Below are positions 45,187 through 55,750 of a stretch of 64,000 bases of DNA, piece after piece (the first letter of the stretch is position 1; each line of letters begins with the position of its first letter). Made by a program: the position numbers and the translations under genes. The notes under the pieces are model-generated. The model searched no databases. It was not told the DNA's origin and was given only the letters and a program-made list of their open reading frames with translations. Source of the DNA: Rhodocollybia butyracea (Eukaryota > Basidiomycota > Agaricomycetes > Agaricales > Omphalotaceae). The stretch covers positions 62,001-126,000 of the forward strand of contig JADNRY010000080.1 of NCBI GenBank assembly GCA_015501585.1, in the 5' to 3' direction.

Positions 45187-45885
45187 ATGTTTCTCCGACT
45201 CCTCACTTTCAGTGTGGCGGCTGCCGCCCTCTTTAGATCTGCTTATGCCCTTCCGTGCAATGAGGCGGAACGTTATGGTATCCTTACTTTCTCAAACCCA
45301 ATTGTGCTAGGCAAGGTAAGTCTTTCTTCACTTCACTTCACTTCGATATTTCACCTTTCAGTTCCTCCACCATGATCAACATGCTCACTATATACAACCA
45401 TGCCTACTAGCCAACGGTCTTCAACGCTGACTTCACTTGTTCCCTTGAGGAACTCGGTCCACCTGTATTCTCAGACTACGTTCTTCAAGCTACAGCGGAC
45501 CCGGCCGTACCTGCGCTACTCGGGTAGGTGTAGTTACCTCATATAAAGTGAAGACCTGTTGTCTGATGCTCCAGACACACACCAGCTTCATCCCTCTGGT
45601 GTACTTTGCTCGTCGGGATGTCCCAGCTAGTCTAACCGACACTTTCAATCACACTGTGCGTATGGATCCAAATTCTTTCGAGTTACAATTCCAATTCTGA
45701 CTGGTTAACCAAAATTCTTCCGATGCTTCTCATAGTTTGATCCGACATTCTTTGCAAACTACGCCGGGGCGGAGTGGAAAATTACGCTTTGGACAACTCG
45801 TGTTGAGTTGACTGATAGTGTTGGTAGTACACTACTCGTCGGTGGGGCGGAGAATCCTGCCACTTTGGTGTCGCCTTCGGATTGA
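45187..45885 (+). CDS. Small secreted protein of unknown function (153 aa)
   Basis: Four exons: 45187-45315, 45411-45523, 45586-45655 and 45736-45885; introns 95, 62, 80 bp with canonical ends; phases join exactly. Residues 1-21 are a signal peptide (MFLRLLTFSVAAAALFRSAYA). The mature part has a Cys at 24, a second in DFTCSLEEL, an N-glycosylation site NHT and a C-terminal TRVELTDSVGSTLLVGG segment of beta character. The open frame starting at 45133 is extended upstream of the true ATG. A relic of the same gene, with LGCDKAARYGIL in place of LPCNEAERYGIL, lies at 57515-57750, so the family is being duplicated and lost in this region. No known domain recognised; could be a cell-surface or effector-like protein. 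Confidence 0.8.
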
Positions 45886-46474
45886 ATTCTCGAATCTCGA
45901 TACTGAGTACTTATATACCCAACAGATGCGATACTTATAGATTACAATGTTAGCTTATATCGACGAGTACAAAGTTGTTGTCTTTCTTCCTTCCTTCATG
46001 AGCAATTCATACGTTGCACATTTATTTCCCTTCACATGTTGTGCTTGTTTGATTAAGGAAGTGCATACATCGAACTGTGCTGATAGTACTAGATAGCGCC
46101 ACCAAGTACTAACCAGCCGATGAACACAATGTGAGGCTCCCCTTACCTTGTACAATGCATGCTCTGGCTTGTGCGCGAGAGACAGTAAATATACTGTTTC
46201 CCTGTCTCAAATGACGATTGTCTAGTAGCATGTACTTATTGTAAGTTGTTTCAACTTTTATTTCTTGATCCCACAGAAACACTATTATGTTTCCCATTAA
46301 TTTTTATTTGCCTCTTAGAAGTCAGATAGACGTTGGAAATGCGGTGGAATAAGTATTCGATATACTTTTACAATTAGAAGCTAGAGTTGAACTTAGCAAA
46401 AAAAAAAACAGTCGGTATGTTGAACAGATGTCAATTTAACAAAAGGTGTAGTTGAACGACATGAGATAGGCCTA
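45886..46474. other. Intergenic
   Basis: No supported gene in this stretch downstream of both the secreted-protein gene and 148-aa copy 3. Confidence 0.4.
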
Positions 46475-47046
46475 CTATCTTCCTCGGATCCATTGAAGCT
46501 CTCCCATTTTCTCTTCATCCGTGAAGGCAACTTCTGTCGCACAGCGTATATATTCCTCGTTTTTCCATGCATTGAGGTCCCCCGCATCATAATTACACGT
46601 AAGATAGACGATATAGTAACATTTTCCATCTTCAAACAGATTGGTGTAATCAGGACGCAGTGCGAACCCACTGTGAAATGAACAACACAGTAAGCATCAG
46701 CAATCAGTGGGTTGGAGTTAATTGAAAGGAGCCGATGATGTACATACCTCTCTGTTACAAAGACGCCAGCATACTTTCTCCATGGTTCTATGACATGGAC
46801 TTGCCAGAAATTGGAAAGGGAACTTCCGCGATAGTCTGGATATGCCTTGTGGAGTTTATCGATATCTATAGTCCAGCCTAGAAAATAATGCGGTGTTGGA
46901 TGCAGGCAGGGAGGCGTAATTACACCCTTTGGTTCTGGCGGTTTGTTGAGCGGTAGACGTTTGAGATGTGGGCATTTTCTGTGAAACTGTCAGCTACGTA
47001 GGCATGATTTCGAACGATTTACTTACGTTTGGATCGGAGTGGTCAT
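46475..47046 (-). CDS. 148-aa protein of unknown family, copy 3
   Basis: Exons 47046-47027, 46978-46748 and 46670-46475; introns 48 and 77 bp; 148 aa. Compared with copy 2, exon 2 is one codon longer (GSSLSN) and exon 3 one codon shorter (stop TAG directly after GGA AGA), so total length is unchanged. Family blocks are all present, ending EKMGELQWIRGR. Upstream of the start are an ATTTAA box and CACGTG, then repeat R1. Intact; function unknown. Confidence 0.9.
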
Positions 47047-47094
47047 TGGTAAGAAAGGAAACGCAAGGATAGAAATTTTTGGTCGCTGATTGAT

Positions 47095-47111
47095 ATTTAA
47101 CTCAACACGTG
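47095..47111 (-). promoter_or_regulatory. ATTTAA box and CACGTG G-box upstream of copy 3
   Basis: ATTTAA at 47095-47100 and CACGTG at 47106-47111 sit at the same distances from the ATG as in copy 2, within a conserved upstream stretch that includes TATCAATCAGCG. Confidence 0.5.
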
Positions 47112-47724
47112 TTTGTCCTTGCCGCATACATTCTCATTTTCAACACGCAGACGCCCATCGTCAACGCCCATCTTTCCCGGAGTACTACTGTTCACCCAAA
47201 TACACCAGTTACCTGGTACCCGAGTTCCATTGTCATCCGAAGTTCCACCTCGCCAAAGCTCAAACATCCCGAATGCCCACCGAACCCTTCTGGTCCTGCC
47301 GAAATACTATCATATGCGATTGGGCCAAAAGTAATTGAAGAGAAGAGTCATCGGTCAGGGCAATATCACACTTGTAGAATTCGGCGCAAGAAGAAATGAC
47401 AAAGGTGGGTTTAACGATGGGCTCCGTAAGTTCCGCCATTGCAAAAAAAAGGGCAGATCTTGGGTTCGTAATAGCATGGTAGTTAAATGATTAGAACAGA
47501 GAGGATAGAAGAAAATGAGCGTACAGTCGATGAAGAGTTACTTTGGCGCCATACGCCCTCTACACCCTTCCTCTCCACGACCTCAGCGCCCTCAACGCCC
47601 TCGATGCCCATACACCTTATTCAGCCCCTCGCAGAACGCGTAAGCTGGGCCAGGAAGGATCCCTGTTCGAGTCTCGGTGATATCCGATCCAGAGTCACGA
47701 ATGTGAAATGTGTTGAGTTGAACG
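47112..47724. repeat. Dispersed repeats R1 and R3
   Basis: 47130-47280 is a copy of R1. 47460-47660 is a copy of R3 (GGGTTCGTAATAGCATG, GAACAGAG, GAGGATAGAAGAAAATGAGC, GTACAGT, CTCTACACC), also at 31960-32010, 36190-36260 and 53995-54150. The 116-codon frame at 47487-47837 lies across R3 and R2 and is not conserved in other copies. Confidence 0.5.
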
Positions 47725-48588
47725 TTGAACACAGATGCATCGAGCCAGCTCGGGGCAGTTGGATGGTGAAGTTCAGTGGACTTTGTAGACCAGCGACGTT
47801 AGCAGGAAGACTAGCAGCGCCAGGATACACGTCCTAGGTCTACGCGTTCACTTTGTTATGTAAAGGAACAGTGACTGATTTGTCGATTTGGATATCCGAT
47901 TACGCCTAATGAAGAAAACCAACAGTAGGAAAAAAACTATATCTCGATATGTCACTGCACCGAATCCACGAAAACAGAACTTACTTCGCGATCGTAGTTG
48001 TAGTAGCTTGATCAAATTAGAAGAAGAGACGAGAGCCTGTCGCAGCGAAGATTATTGGGTTATGTACAGATATAGTAGAGAGCTTGTAGGCTTGAATGTA
48101 CCTCATATAAAACGTGCAGCTTCTTTTTTCCTTTACCAGCTTCAATAGAATAAGCTAGGTTCATCCCGGTTTTCCAGTTGTTCATGGTGTTGTCGACGAA
48201 TTCGATCCATAATGAGACAGTGCGAATGACGATAGCCACAGTCGACGTTCAACTTCAGAAACGGAATTACGGACCGATCTTCGAAATAGCGCCGGGTAAG
48301 CGCTCACTGTCGTTCCTCTCGTCTACTTATACAATATTTCACTCGATCAGCCATATGCATACTTACTGAAGTACTGAAGCTTTGAAGCGCTAAGAATAGC
48401 GTGGTGAGAGCGCAACTATATGAACACCGTCTTCAACGGTGTTTGCTCGAACAGCTTTTGTGCGCCGAAACAATACATCTTCTAAAATAAGTACTGTACA
48501 AACTTAGATCTAATTATTAGAGTTATGTATGACGTTGGGGGGCCTTCAACAGCAGAAAACAACCCAATGACAAGGGATCTAAGCTTCC
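47725..48588 (+). repeat. Dispersed repeat R2, copy 1, upstream of MINDY copy A
   Basis: The order of blocks matches 54715-55750 and, more diverged, 60270-61240: GTTGAACACAGATGCATCGA, GGATATCC, TACCTCATATAAAACG, TTGTCGACGAA, TTACGGACCGATCTTCGAAA, TAGCGCC-GGTAAGCGCTCAC, GAAGCTTTGAAGCGC and a hairpin. The hairpin at 48423-48443 is AACACCGT, loop CTTCA, ACGGTGTT. A decayed frame (RNYGPIFEIAPGKRS) is visible. The unit lies directly upstream of MINDY copies A and B, so it may be their former promoter and leader. Confidence 0.6.
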
Positions 48589-48925
48589 ATGGATAATCCC
48601 CAACATGCTGTCTCTAACCAATCTCTAACTTGAATGCAAAATTCTGGGATCTGAAGAACATTGGAAGAACATAGAATTTGGAGAGGGACAAGCGAGGAAA
48701 ACTCATAGAATCGTCATGGAGAATGACAATGGCCCTTGTCCTTTCGTTGCTATCTGTACGTGGCAGGTTACTGCTTGTAATTATATTACTGAGACTGAAA
48801 CTACGTATCCTTACCTTTCGTGGTGAGATGGAGATTCCAGCTGGATGGATTTCTGTCTCATACGCATACCTTTTGGAGCTTATGGTTGAACAATCGCGCT
48901 CCCTCACTTATTCCAATTATCACGT
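48589..48925 (+). pseudogene. MINDY-type deubiquitinase, 5' fragment (copy A)
   Basis: Starts MDNPQHAVSN like copy B, but an 11-bp duplication near 48620 (TCTCTAAC repeated) shifts the frame to a stop, and a second duplication near 48660 (GGAAGAACAT) does so again. The catalytic motif is still ENDNGPCPFVAIC with Cys at 48737-48739. The acceptor of intron 1 is lost. The reading continues as RGEMEIPAGWISVSYAYLLE and then stops matching at about 48925. MINDY enzymes trim K48-linked ubiquitin chains; this copy is dead. Confidence 0.75.
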
Positions 48926-48929
48926 GTAT

Positions 48930-49240
48930 AGACTCGAACCAGTCTCGAACCAGTCTCGAACCAGTCCCCTGCTGGAGTGGTGATGTGAAAATCACACCCT
49001 TTCACGGACACGGCTGATCTCAGTATCAAAGTGTCCAAAAGAAACGGCTGGCTCGAGTCTACCTCATGTTTTGTCCTTGCCGCATATATTCTTCCAACAT
49101 TCTCCTTCTTTTCACAACACTCCATCTTTCCCAGAGTACTACTCTTCACGTGGGGACACCAGTTACTCAGTACCCGAGCTCCATCGTCATCCAAAGTTCC
49201 TTTTCGTCAAAGTTCAAACTGTTAGAGTACACGTACTTTG
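48930..49240. repeat. 11-bp tandem repeat and R1 copy
   Basis: At 48933-48967 the unit CAGTCTCGAAC occurs about three times in tandem. From 49066 the sequence resembles the upstream region of 148-aa genes (TGTTTTGTCCTTGCCGCATA, then R1 at 49120-49225), but no 148-aa gene follows. Confidence 0.5.
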
Positions 49241-50784
49241 TAGTACATAGTTGTTGCTCGGACGTTCCGCCACTTATGTACATAGTTTACTTATATACTC
49301 CGTAGGTAGATTACAATTCCAATTTGCTCTTATCTTCTTACCCCCAGGTCGTTGCGATTCCGCTCACTGTGAGTGTCGACGATCCCGCATGAACACAAAC
49401 ATGTTACATTCCCAAGTGCCCTCCCAGACTCTTCTAGTTCTGCCAGGAAGGCTGTCACTATCATATGAAATATGATGTGGGCCAAGTAATCATAGAAGAG
49501 AAGAGTCATTTGGTTGTCATCGATGGGGGTAATACTACACTTGTAGAATTCGGTGCAAGAGAGGATATAGTGGAAGTCGTAAAGTTGAACAACGAGAAAG
49601 TGTAGGAAGATGCGAAGCAGAGAATCATCAACAACAGTGGGTGGAATACTATGCACTACACTTGTCAAGCCCAGTGAGAGAGGGAGGGAGAGACAGTTGA
49701 AGCGGAGGAGGAAGATGGAATGTAAGACTCGAACATGGGGCTGGCACAGCAGTTAGCCAAGCGGACATTCATTCCCCACTCTACCTCCAGTCCCAATCTC
49801 ATTATTCCGTATCCAAGCAACCCAATTTTCAAATTTCGCAATCCCAACACAAAAGAATCAGTGCGTGAATCAACGCGTGGTACTACACATGTCAAACCCA
49901 GTGAGAGAGGGTGAAGAACGGGAGAGGGATGAGCAAAAGAGAGGCTTTCGAGGAAGTCACTTATCGAGGCGAGAAATGAGGAAAAGAGAGTCAGATGTAA
50001 ACGGCGCGTGGCTGACTTGGGCAAGTGAACTTGTTCCTCGCTCTAATCTCAATCCCGATCCCGATCCCGATCCCGAACGCACGGGTGGACACAGGTTTCG
50101 CTCTAAAAGCCATAGCGACAACACGGTACTTCGTCCCGCCGTTCTCTGTTCCCTGTGCTCCTGTTGACCCGTTAGTGTGCCGTCATTTGACACTCGAGAC
50201 AGTAATCGCGCAAGTTCCTTCTTGCTAGCTTGCAAATAGAGCAAATGTAAATTATATTGGTCAGGGATCTAAGATTTGCATCTAATGTTCATTCGTATTA
50301 GAGAAGCGTAATGAAATAAAGAAACCGATGTCCATGTACAAAGGTGTTTACCATGATATTCCTGAAACAATTGGAAACGGAAGTTGGAGATGTAGTTCGC
50401 TGAGAAGAATAATGACGATTCTTATACAAATGTCCGTAGTAACACTCCGAGACTGAGGGTTTTCACTTCTCTATCTAAGTACTCATAGCTGATTTCATAA
50501 CAGCATTTGTATAGTATTACTACAGAATAAGTATATCAATGTACTGCATAGAACGAGAAGTTTAAGATGTAAGTAGTGGTGAACAAGAGGAAATGGAGAG
50601 CAACAGAAGCTTTGATGCCCCAAAGACAAAATTCAGTAGCAGAAAGGGTGACGATAGTGGCAATAAAGAGAAAATCAAACTCTGAATTCAAAAAAGTACT
50701 TTAGTTACTGAGGTTTGAGTCTGAACAAATGATGAATACACGCATTGACCTTGGGAACACCTACGAACATTACGTTCAACATGA
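49241..50784. other. Repeat-rich stretch with an F-box 3' relic
   Basis: 49900-50000 belongs to the dispersed GAGAGGCTTTCGAGGAAG repeat. 50045-50080 contains four CCCGAT hexamers. 50420-50520 matches the F-box gene end at 10655-10760 (ATACAAATGTC, GTAAC-CTCCGAGACTGAGG, then TTCATAACA). No intact gene is recognised. Confidence 0.45.
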
Positions 50785-52415
50785 TCAGCGGCAGTTGAGA
50801 ACATCCGAACCAAACAGCTCCCAAAACAAGCCTTTCATAGCAGCATCAAGCTCATCGCTAGTTTCCCTCCTCTCACCCTCCGGAGTCTTATGCACCACCA
50901 CCGTAAACCCATTGGACAAATTCGGTAACCTGAACATCGGAATCGCTCTCTGTCCAGGACAGTGAAAGGGATTAAGCTCGATTGGATGGTTGATGGCGGG
51001 ATCTTCAAGTAATTCGCTACCACTTGCTTTCAACAGCGTTAAAATATGATCCCTCTGATACTCTGCTGTCGGCTCCATGTATTCGGTGGAGGCGAATGGG
51101 AGATGCATGAACGAAGCAGCGCTTATAACGGAGAGCCAATTGTGGTAGGAAACTAGGCCTGCGTTGCAGGCTACCAGGGCGTCCAGGGTCGGGTACGTGT
51201 CTGGGGTCCACATCGTGGTTGTACTGAGATAGATGGAGATAGTGGAGGAACCGCATGCAGCAGGGGCAGAGTAGGTGAAGATAGGTGAGGAGGGAGAGGA
51301 AAAACATCTTATGGCGATGGAGGATGGATGGTTCTTGGCTTTGTCAAGGAGTCGTTGAGCACCGGGACCGACGAGGGTCATTTGGATGTCATGGAATGGG
51401 AGAAGGAGGGCAAGTTCGGAGAAGCTTGTTGAAGATATTTATTAGCGTATAATAAACTAAGGACAGACAAGCAGACACATACAGAGGGACAAAATTTAGC
51501 TCGACTTCGACACCTAGCAGGTGAAAATTGAGATTAACGCGTCTGCTTTTGCATCCAGCATTTGGCGAAGTGACTTTGAGACAATTTACAAGCATATGGT
51601 ATACAGACATCGGAAAATTCATCAATAGTGCTGCTGGCGAGATTTTTGGGATTTTTCTCCAACGATACCAGCTATCCCAATCAACAACGCCTCCGTCAAA
51701 TTTTGTCACCAAGAGCGGTCGTCGTCCCTCGTTTTTTGAGAAGTCGCGATACGGGATAAACTCGGGTGAGAGCTTCCAGCCCTAGATCATTACCATCGAG
51801 ATGGTCAAGGTTTTTGAGCGAATTTCGCAGGGACTGGACGTAAGGCGCGCTAGATGCACCAGTTTCGAAACCCTCAACCGCGTGTGGAGCCGTGCCGCCC
51901 CTGTGAGACCAGTACCCATATCCAGAACCACCCAAGACGCTGAAACGGCCACGGGCAATGTCGAGGTTGAATGTCCCGTCGGTTTCTAGACGTCCCCAGG
52001 GAAAAGATTTGAGAACATTCTGGGTTTTGAGAAGTCTTTGCATATGTCGCTGATAGCTATTCGTATAAAACAATAGAAAATAACGAAAACAATGGACAAA
52101 CCTTGTTGTGGGAGCATAAAGACTTGTGTGAACAAGTCCAGTGGCGTTTTGCACACTGTACATTTTGAAATTTGACTCAAGACGAAACATATAAAAACAA
52201 ATCGCACATACCTGCCCACTACAATAGATCACCGCTTTGCATGCAGAACATCTCGAAATTTTCTTCGGTGGCCTAATGAATTCTCTACATCCTGCACAGA
52301 CCGCATCCACCCCGAAATCAAATTTACCAGCTGGAATTGGCTTGCCACTTTGTTCGGCTCGTAGAAGTTCTTTGGCATCTTTTGTGGTGACACCGAAATA
52401 CATGGGGTCATCCAT
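50785..52415 (-). pseudogene. MYND zinc-finger protein with MSS51-like C-terminal domain, one frameshift
   Basis: Exons 52415-52212, 52155-52102, 52049-51483 and 51424-50785; introns 56, 52 and 58 bp. The start is MDDPMYFGVTTKDAKELL. The MYND finger reads CAGC (about residue 41), CSAC, then C-SGQ-C across intron 1 and CAKRHWTCSHKSLC, with one extra residue before the final H-x3-C. The middle, VLKSFPWGRLETDGTFNLDI and GGSGYGYWSHRGG, and the end, CGSSTISIYL, DALVACNAGLVSY, ELNPFHCPGQRAIPMFRLPN, match a basidiomycete MYND family with an MSS51-type C-terminal domain. One extra base in the GGG at 51780-51782 shifts the frame; with GG there, phases at both ends of exon 3 close exactly and the protein would be 487 aa. 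So the gene is either newly broken or affected by a sequencing indel. Mss51 itself is a mitochondrial translation factor; the role here is unknown. Confidence 0.8.
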
Positions 52416-54714
52416 CTGTGTGTAATGGTTGAAAAGAACGAGAAAGAAGCCTCGCGGTCAAGATAAGATCAAAAGATCAGGTCCATATCTTATCAGTTTT
52501 GATTATCACGTTCGGCTTCTTCCTTTTTGTGGCTCACCGTAGTCTCCTCTAAGCAGACTCGTTATTCACTGACGATCCATACGGGCTCACCAGTCCTGTT
52601 AGCTTTAGTAATGTCATGCATGCTGGGGTTATTTAATTCCTTTGACCTTAGGCACTTTCGACTGCGCGTCGGGATCGACCCAACACCTTTTGTGCGTTTG
52701 TGAAGCAACTCGCAGTAGCCGGCGTGATATCTTTTTAACGGTACAGATAGATTAATATACAAAACAAATGGTGTGGAGGTATCAGAACGGTGGAATGTAA
52801 TCGGACTGAGTCGCTGGCGCACAATTAGCGAGCGGGGTCAATAATTCAATTAATTAAGGTTACATACAACAAGCTTGGGGTGAACCACGATTCCCCTCCT
52901 TGTGCTGCATACCTGTGTTGAGTCAGGGGTTCTCTCCTTGCGAGTCTATACTGAAGAGCCCACTAGGTTGACGCCTTGAACCAGAAGTTACCTAATCTCA
53001 CTGCTCAGCTTTCGGGTAATCCCTGTTCCTATTCCACAATGCCGACACAGAATAATTGGTAGCGTAGTAATGAATCCGTGTTGTCGAACCGGTGAGAGAC
53101 GCTTTCGAATGGGCGCAAGTCGTTTACAGAAGCCGGCGACGAAAAATAAGGAAGATCTAGAATTACTCGGTGTTCTCCACTCTGATAACCTAAATCCAAA
53201 TAGACTCCTCCAGCCCTAATAACCGCGACGTTCCTGTTGCCAAGCATAGGATCCCAACGCCTCCACTGCTCCCTACTCTTGACATTTGGCACGCTCCCAT
53301 CCCTATTTCCAACGATTACCCTGAAAAACGGAACCCCGACAACGCCCGCCGCTCATCCGAATGCTCTAAATTCCCCTTCACACTTGATCCTCGTCGGAGA
53401 CAAGCTCCAGCGGAAAGTTAAGGAATAAGGGAAGGAATGAGGGAAAAGGCAGAAGCAGAAGCAGCGCCGAATGAAAAGTCACGATACGTGACCCCAGTTG
53501 TCGTATACATGAAGAGATCCCTCGATCTGTGTCTGCGTTCCATGCCAGGAGCTCGAGCAGCTCTGCGCTTCCAGTCGGTGGTTGGAGAAAGAGAGGAATG
53601 GAGGCAAATTTGGAGGCGAGTACGGTGAGGTGTCTTTCAGCTGACATTGTCGGGAGTTGGTATCAATAAGAGGAGTCGAAGAGTCGGATTTGAAGTAGAG
53701 AGTTCGGGGATTGGAGATCGCGAAGGCTGGATGCAGAAGGATAGGTTTCCAAGGAAGAAACCCCGCTTTTTCTTGATCTGCCGGTAATTTTATCTCCAGA
53801 TCAACGACCTTGAAGCCCTTGAAGCCCCTGAGGACCTCGAAGACCTCGATGCCTCCTTTGCCTGCTTCATCGTACAGGCGCTGCCAAATGTTGGATATTC
53901 TCCGAGGCCCTAAGGCGTGTGAACGTCGGGCTACTTGCCGAAAAAAGAAAGAGTTCCAGCGATGCTTTCGTGGATTCCGCTAATGCGAATTAAAGAAAGG
54001 GGATAATCTTGGGTTCGTGATAGCATGATGTGCTAGTTAAATTATTAGAACAGAGCACTTCGAGGATAGAAGAAAATGAACGTACAGTCAAGGGACAGTG
54101 ACTCGTTACTTGGTACCATGACCTCTACACCTCCTTTCTCTTGACGACCTCAACGTCCTAGACGCCCATACACTTCATTCACCTCCTTTACCTCTACATG
54201 TACATATCTATCATCTCCTCAAGGTCTCATGCGCACGCCCCGTGCTCTCACCTCCTCCATCCAGTGCCTCGCAGGACGCGTGAGCTAAGCTCGGCCAGGG
54301 ACGATCGCTGTCTGGGTATCCAGAATAGAGCGTATTTGCAACCGCTAAAAACGTTACATGTAACGCGGAGACGCCGATGAGACGAAACACATGACTTCAG
54401 TAATTATCGTTATGCTGGCATCTGAGATGGAGCGACGATTTTCCTTTTGGGGACATATCTGGCTACTCTGGTCAGTCCGACGCTGGATGGTTCTTCCTTT
54501 TATGGAAATATCTGAGTGCGATGGTCATGGATCTTCCCTTTTTTGGAAATATCTGACGATCTCACAGAGTTGTGTTGTGCCAGAACTTCCTTTTTTGGGA
54601 ATACCTGGATTAATTTTGAAAAGAGCATTAAATGTGTTAGCAGGTACTCCGACACGTGATAAGTGAGACGCTGGAGAGACGAATCCCGGTGCAAATACGC
54701 TCTAATCAAGAACA
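52416..54714. other. Gene-poor stretch with dispersed repeats
   Basis: No recognised gene. 53420-53700 resembles the repeat at 41270-41480 and 62510-62760. 53995-54150 is an R3 copy. 54440-54615 carries four loose copies, about 50 bp apart, of CTTCCTTTTTTGGAAATATCTG. Open frames at 52562-52822, 53029-53292 and 53378-53647 have no support. Confidence 0.4.
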
Positions 54715-55750
54715 TTGTGTTGAACACAGATGTATCGATGCCAGCCCAGGCAGGAGAATAGCGGGACTACCCATTTACTATTTATTGTAGGAGCGGCGAT
54801 TGATTTCACGAGTTGGATATCCACCCTGTATCCGCGATTACAGTTCAGGAGACCAGGATAGACATGCCAGCCTCGAGTACAACCTCGAGAAGAACCTCGT
54901 TGTCTACACAAGAAACGGTACCCATCCTTGCATTGATGTCTATGGTCTGTACCAGAAGCTCGAGCCATGGCAGCGGCTGAGCTGCGTAAGATGTTTTGCA
55001 AGGGAGGGGGCTGTGCAGGTTGTAGAAAACGTTTCATTTGTCGGAAAACGAATGATGAAATATAACAATGGATGCGTCACCCGTCCAGAACTTGTGTCGC
55101 GATTATATTGTAGTAGCTTGAATTAGAGGAAGAGACGAGAGCCTGTAGCAATGAAAATTATTAGGTTATGTGCAGCTATAGTAGGGAGCTTGAGTTTTGT
55201 AGGCCTAAACGTACCTCAGAGTCATATAAATCATCTCGCATCTTTTTTTTCCTTCACCAGCTTCAATAGCTTCATCCCGCAGTTTTTTCAAGCACGAGCT
55301 TCTCGCTCAAGTTTGTCATGGCGTTGTCAACGAAGTCGATCAATAAGAGGCATGCGAGCTCGATCTCAAGATATCGAGTGACGGTAGCCAATGACTATCG
55401 ATTCTTTGATATCACTGTCTGCGGGAAACATGGTCGACGTTCAGAAACGGAATTACGGAATTACGGACCGATCTTCGAAATAAGCGCTCACTGTCGTCCC
55501 TTTGCATAAATAGACGATATTTCTCTCAGTAGCCATATGCATACTTACTGAAGTACTGAAGCTTTGAAGCGCCGCTAAGGATAGCGTTGTGAGAGCGCAA
55601 CTATATGAACGCCGCCTTCAACGGTGTTCTTGCTCGTGCGCCGAAACAATACATCCTCTAAAATAAGTACCGTACAAACTTAGATCAGCTTAGATCTAAT
55701 TATTGCAGTTATGTAGGGGGCTTTCAACAGCAGAAAGGATCCAAGCTTCC
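54715..55750 (+). repeat. Dispersed repeat R2, copy 2, upstream of MINDY copy B
   Basis: Colinear with 47725-48588, including GTTGAACACAGATGTATCGA, the TTACGGACCGATCTTCGAAA block, ACTGAAGCTTTGAAGCGC, the hairpin at 55608-55629 with a G-T pair, and AACAATACATCCTCTAAAAT. It ends at the MINDY start. Confidence 0.65.

Noticed and set aside
47487..47837. 116-codon open frame as a gene
   Set aside because: Lies across repeats R3 and R2; the matching regions near 54100 and 36250 are not open.
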